From Providencia rettgeri (GTDB lineage Bacteria > Pseudomonadota > Gammaproteobacteria > Enterobacterales > Enterobacteriaceae): a stretch of DNA of 64,000 bases. The first letter of the stretch is position 1; each line of letters opens with the position of its first letter. This document shows positions 61,095-64,000 of this stretch, in pieces. Location: assembly GCF_013255915.1 (NCBI RefSeq), contig NZ_CP053896.1:496001-560000 (forward strand), given 5' to 3'. The notes under the pieces were generated by a model. That model saw only the letters and a program-made list of their open reading frames with translations, had not been told where the DNA came from and ran no database searches. A program made the translations under genes and the position numbers.

Positions 61095-62624
61095 ATGAAT
61101 TCTTTATCAACTGCATTACCATCAACAAAAGTCGCATTACAGCCGATTAAAATTGCCATTTTAGCCATGGGCGGCGAAGGCGGTGGAGTCCTTGCCGACT
61201 GGGTTGTCAACCTAGGTGAAGAAAACGGTTATTTTGCTCAAACGACTTCAGTGCCTGGCGTGGCACAGCGCACGGGGGCAACAATTTATTATGTGGAATT
61301 ATTCCCAGGTGCTGATAACCCACAAACGCCTTCTCCTGTATTAGCGCTTATGCCGATGCCCGGTGATGTTGATGTTGTTTTGGCCTCTGAATTAATGGAA
61401 GCAGGCAGAGCAGTACAGCGCGGCTTTGTTACCCCAGAGCGCACAACATTGATCAGTTCAACACACCGTGTTTACTCTATCGCGGAAAAATCAGCCATGG
61501 GTGATGGGCGAGTCGATAGCCAAGCATTAATTCGCCACACTGCGGCATCTGCGCGTCAGTTTATTCACTTTGATATGGCACAAGCAGCACAAGAAAGTGG
61601 CAGTGTGATTAGTGCTGTTTTATTTGGTGCGCTGTTTGGTTCCGGTGTTTTGCCATTTAGCCGCGCACAATTTGAAGAAACGATTGTACGTGGAGGTGTT
61701 GGCGTAAAGCCAAGCTTGCGAGCGTTTACATTAGGAGCAGAAAAAGCGGCTAAACCCGAAGATGCATATCAGCCGGAGTCCACAAAGAACACCGTATATT
61801 CACCAAAAAATAAGCAGGTATCGCAACTATTAGCTCGTATCCAACATGAATTCTCTCCTCATGTGCAGTATCTCGTGACTGAAGGGACTCGCCGACTTAT
61901 AGACTACCAAGACCCTGCCTATGCCACTTTATATTTGGATCGCCTCAATAACCTCTTTGCGCAAGATGGCGGGCAAGATGAGCGTTTGCAACGTGCGCTT
62001 GCGCGCCACTTAGCCCTTTGGATGTCCTATGAAGACACCATCCGAGTGGCTGATCTTAAAATTCGTGATAGCCGCTTTTCTCGCGTTCGCAATGAAGTAC
62101 AGGCAAAAGATAATCAATTATTGGAGATCAATGAATTTATGCATCCAAGAATTGAAGAAATTTGCGAAACGCTTCCCAAAAATTTAGGTCGTTGGTTAAT
62201 GCGTCCACATTGGTTACACAAAGCGCTTCGCAAAATGACCGAAAAGGGGCGCACGATAACTACCAGTTCTTTATTAGGTTTTTTACAGTTGTATCTATTA
62301 GCCGCATGGCGAAAAGGCCGACGTTCGACGTTACGTTATCAACTAGAAACGCAGCGCATTGAAAAGTGGTTAGCTGCTGTAATTAAAGCAGCGAAAGCTA
62401 ACCCTGCACTTGCAACCGAAATTACCGAATGTCAACGCGTGGTTAAGGGGTATAGCGACACTCATGCGAGAGGGTTGCGTAATTTTAAAATCTTAATGGA
62501 CATCGTTGCGCAGCAAGGTAACAAACTCACCCCCATTAATTTACGTGAACTACGTGAAGCCGCATTGGCCGATGAACATGGGAAAGAATTGGAAAAATGC
62601 CGTCAACGTTTAGCGATGAATTAA
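61095..62624 (+). CDS. iorB: Indolepyruvate-oxidoreductase-type beta subunit (long form)
   Basis: A 509-residue partner of the alpha subunit. The first 190 residues are the gamma-type domain (KIAILAMGGEGGGVLADWVV; SVPGVAQRTGATIYYVELF; PGDVDVVLASELMEAGRAV) that binds CoA and passes electrons. The remaining 300 residues are a helical extension (RLIDYQDPAYATLYLDRLNN) that is found in proteobacterial long-form IorB proteins and absent from the roughly 200-residue archaeal form. AAGGGGG precedes the ATG, 9 bp after iorA. The long form is mostly seen in clusters for aromatic acids, which suits the context. The electron acceptor is unknown. Confidence 0.88.
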   Translation: MNSLSTALPSTKVALQPIKIAILAMGGEGGGVLADWVVNLGEENGYFAQTTSVPGVAQRTGATIYYVELFPGADNPQTPSPVLALMPMPGDVDVVLASELMEAGRAVQRGFVTPERTTLISSTHRVYSIAEKSAMGDGRVDSQALIRHTAASARQFIHFDMAQAAQESGSVISAVLFGALFGSGVLPFSRAQFEETIVRGGVGVKPSLRAFTLGAEKAAKPEDAYQPESTKNTVYSPKNKQVSQLLARIQHEFSPHVQYLVTEGTRRLIDYQDPAYATLYLDRLNNLFAQDGGQDERLQRALARHLALWMSYEDTIRVADLKIRDSRFSRVRNEVQAKDNQLLEINEFMHPRIEEICETLPKNLGRWLMRPHWLHKALRKMTEKGRTITTSSLLGFLQLYLLAAWRKGRRSTLRYQLETQRIEKWLAAVIKAAKANPALATEITECQRVVKGYSDTHARGLRNFKILMDIVAQQGNKLTPINLRELREAALADEHGKELEKCRQRLAMN

Positions 62625-62634
62625 GGATAACATC

Positions 62635-63057
62635 ATGAGTTTACTGATATTTACTAAGCCACATAAAATTCATTTTTCGGAGTGTGACCCCGCAGGGATT
62701 GTGTTTTACCCCCAGTATTTCGTGATGTTTAACAATTTACTTGAACGTTGGGTTGATGAATTAGTCCCTCAAGGCTTTGCGGGTTACATCATGGAACAAC
62801 GCTTTGGCTTGCCGACAGTACACCTAGAAGCGGAGTTCAAGGCCATTAGCAAAATGGGGGATAACGTGATGTTAGAGCTACATGTACAGCGTATTGGTCG
62901 CAAGTCTCTGACGTTACATCAACGCTGTGTCAGTGTTGATGGAGTACTGCGCATGCAAGTGACGCAAACCTATGTGACAACATCATTAGAAACGCATCAA
63001 GCAATTCCTATCCCAGACGCCTTGTATCAGGTATTAACCGCTCAGCAACCAGTGTAA
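62635..63057 (+). CDS. Hotdog-fold acyl-CoA thioesterase (4-hydroxybenzoyl-CoA type)
   Basis: A 140-residue thioesterase. The active-site segment [20 protein letters not shown], with Asp18 and the following N-terminal helix, is that of the 4HBT class, which acts on aromatic CoA esters. The helix [12 protein letters not shown] and strand [18 protein letters not shown] follow the family. It starts 11 bp after iorB with AAGGA upstream and ends 17 bp before the monooxygenase gene. It may release CoA from a stalled aryl-CoA and so relieve CoA trapping, a usual job of thioesterases in aryl-CoA pathways. Confidence 0.88.
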   Translation: MSLLIFTKPHKIHFSECDPAGIVFYPQYFVMFNNLLERWVDELVPQGFAGYIMEQRFGLPTVHLEAEFKAISKMGDNVMLELHVQRIGRKSLTLHQRCVSVDGVLRMQVTQTYVTTSLETHQAIPIPDALYQVLTAQQPV

Positions 63058-63073
63058 GCAAAGGAGAAATTCC

Positions 63074-64000
63074 ATGAATATCGTGTGTATTGGCGGTGGT
63101 CCCGCAGGGCTTTATTTCGGGTTGCTGATGAAATTACAAAACCCACAAAACCGTGTAGTGGTGGTGGAACGTAATCGCCCTTATGACACTTTTGGTTGGG
63201 GGGTAGTATTTTCTGATGCCACGCTCAGTAATTTACGCCAAGCGGACCCTGTTTCTGCTGAAACTATTTCTGCGGAATTTAGCCACTGGGATGATATTGA
63301 TGTGCACTTTAAAGGTGTATGTAACCGCAGTGGTGGCCACGGGTTTATCGGCATTGGGCGTAAAAAGTTACTCAATATATTACAAGACCGCTGTGTGGAG
63401 TTGGGTGTGGAGTTAGTGTTCGAAACCCAAGTAACGGATGACCAAGCGATTGCTCGCGAGTACCAAGCTGATTTGCTTATCGCTTCTGATGGCATTAATA
63501 GTACGGTGCGTACGCGTTATGAAAACGTATTTAAACCCGATATTGACCCACGTCGTTGCCGTTTTGTTTGGCTAGGTACAAAGAAGATTTTTGACGCCTT
63601 TACCTTCTTATTCGCTAAAAATGAGCACGGATGGTTTCAAGTTCATGCCTATCAATTTCAAGAAGGGTTATCGACCTTTATTGTGGAGACGACGGAAGAA
63701 ACCTGGCTTAAAGCCGGTATTGACCAAATGTCTCAAGAGGATGGCATCGCTTATTGTGAAAAACTATTTGCGCCGTGGCTTGATGGTGAAAAACTGATTG
63801 CTAACGCAGCGCATTTACGTGGTGCCGCAATTTGGATCCGCTTCCCTCGGGTCATTTGTGGAAATTGGGTGCATTGGACGCAGCCCACACAAGGTAAAGA
63901 CGTTCCCGTAGTATTGATGGGAGATGCCGCTCATACCGCCCATTTCTCTATTGGCTCTGGAACTAAATTAGCACTAGAAGATGCTATCGAGCTGTGTGAA
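63074..64000 (+). CDS. Salicylyl-CoA/2-aminobenzoyl-CoA-type FAD monooxygenase, truncated by the window end
   Basis: The first 309 residues are visible. The FAD loop is [19 protein letters not shown], then [34 protein letters not shown], and the GD block [20 protein letters not shown]. This combination, with the GWGVVFSD stretch, marks the N-terminal domain of salicylyl-CoA 5-hydroxylase and of 2-aminobenzoyl-CoA monooxygenase/reductase; the latter carries a C-terminal old-yellow-enzyme domain that would lie past position 64000. It would hydroxylate an aryl-CoA. The start follows AAGGAG. The presence of the second domain cannot be judged here. Confidence 0.9.
   Translation, partial: MNIVCIGGGPAGLYFGLLMKLQNPQNRVVVVERNRPYDTFGWGVVFSDATLSNLRQADPVSAETISAEFSHWDDIDVHFKGVCNRSGGHGFIGIGRKKLLNILQDRCVELGVELVFETQVTDDQAIAREYQADLLIASDGINSTVRTRYENVFKPDIDPRRCRFVWLGTKKIFDAFTFLFAKNEHGWFQVHAYQFQEGLSTFIVETTEETWLKAGIDQMSQEDGIAYCEKLFAPWLDGEKLIANAAHLRGAAIWIRFPRVICGNWVHWTQPTQGKDVPVVLMGDAAHTAHFSIGSGTKLALEDAIELCE

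Noticed and set aside
63591-63797. Rightward 68-codon frame within the last gene
   Set aside because: It lies in another frame of the FAD monooxygenase, whose motifs continue through it.

Overview
The window looks like chromosomal DNA of an enterobacterium of the Morganellaceae, most probably Providencia. The composition is AT-rich and the genes are enterobacterial in type (DcuC, SdaC, TsgA, DeoD, Bax, ArnT, RecX, SoxR). Peptidoglycan O-acetylation genes and a lipid A aminoarabinose transferase also fit that group. The genus is inferred from gene content and has not been tested by a search. I found no rRNA, tRNA, CRISPR array, phage or intact insertion sequence.

Region by region. (1) 1-13.8 kb: a type I secretion and giant-adhesin locus laid out like Salmonella SPI-4 (siiABCDEF). 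A MotB/TolR-like and a MotA-like protein, a TolC-like protein and an HlyD-like adaptor (cut by the window start) run leftward. A 3252-residue Ig-repeat adhesin runs rightward and contains a GC-richer array of 846-bp units and three 288-bp units. (2) 13.8-20.2 kb: an AraC regulator, a peptidoglycan O-acetylation operon (PatA-like MBOAT, PatB-like and Ape-like SGNH proteins) and the glucosaminidase Bax. (3) 20.7-26.8 kb: a translationally coupled trio of envelope proteins (beta-barrel, BamA-like barrel, DUF4056 lipoprotein), two proteins of unknown role, palindromic intergenic repeats and RecX. (4) 27-31.6 kb: a carbohydrate porin behind a LacI-type palindrome, DcuC and an SdaC-type serine transporter. 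(5) 31.7-41.7 kb: a very AT-rich island with a Cys-type sulfatase and its radical-SAM maturase, a periplasmic 5'-nucleotidase, a TsgA-type transporter, a purine nucleoside phosphorylase, an OprD-type porin and an unrecognised zinc-ribbon protein. It reads as a scavenging locus for nucleotides or sulfated nucleosides. (6) 42-45.3 kb: O-acetylhomoserine sulfhydrylase and a solitary arnT. (7) 45.4-50.8 kb: a MexGHI-like operon (DoxX protein, adaptor, RND pump and a coupled 58-residue small protein) divergent from soxR. The shared promoter has a SoxR operator centred in a 19-bp spacer. (8) 51-64 kb: an indole/isatin-type aromatic degradation cluster in two rightward blocks with an AraC regulator between them.

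The most interesting reading is the last region. A StyA/StyB-type flavin monooxygenase pair, an SDR, an isatin-hydrolase-like cyclase, a large indolepyruvate-oxidoreductase-type 2-oxoacid:acceptor enzyme, a thioesterase and a salicylyl-CoA/2-aminobenzoyl-CoA monooxygenase together suggest a route. It would run indole -> isatin -> isatinate (2-aminophenylglyoxylate) -> 2-aminobenzoyl-CoA -> dearomatised product. The route is inferred from family assignments and gene order; no step is proved by the sequence. The last gene runs off the window, so downstream genes (CoA ligase, beta-oxidation enzymes) cannot be seen.
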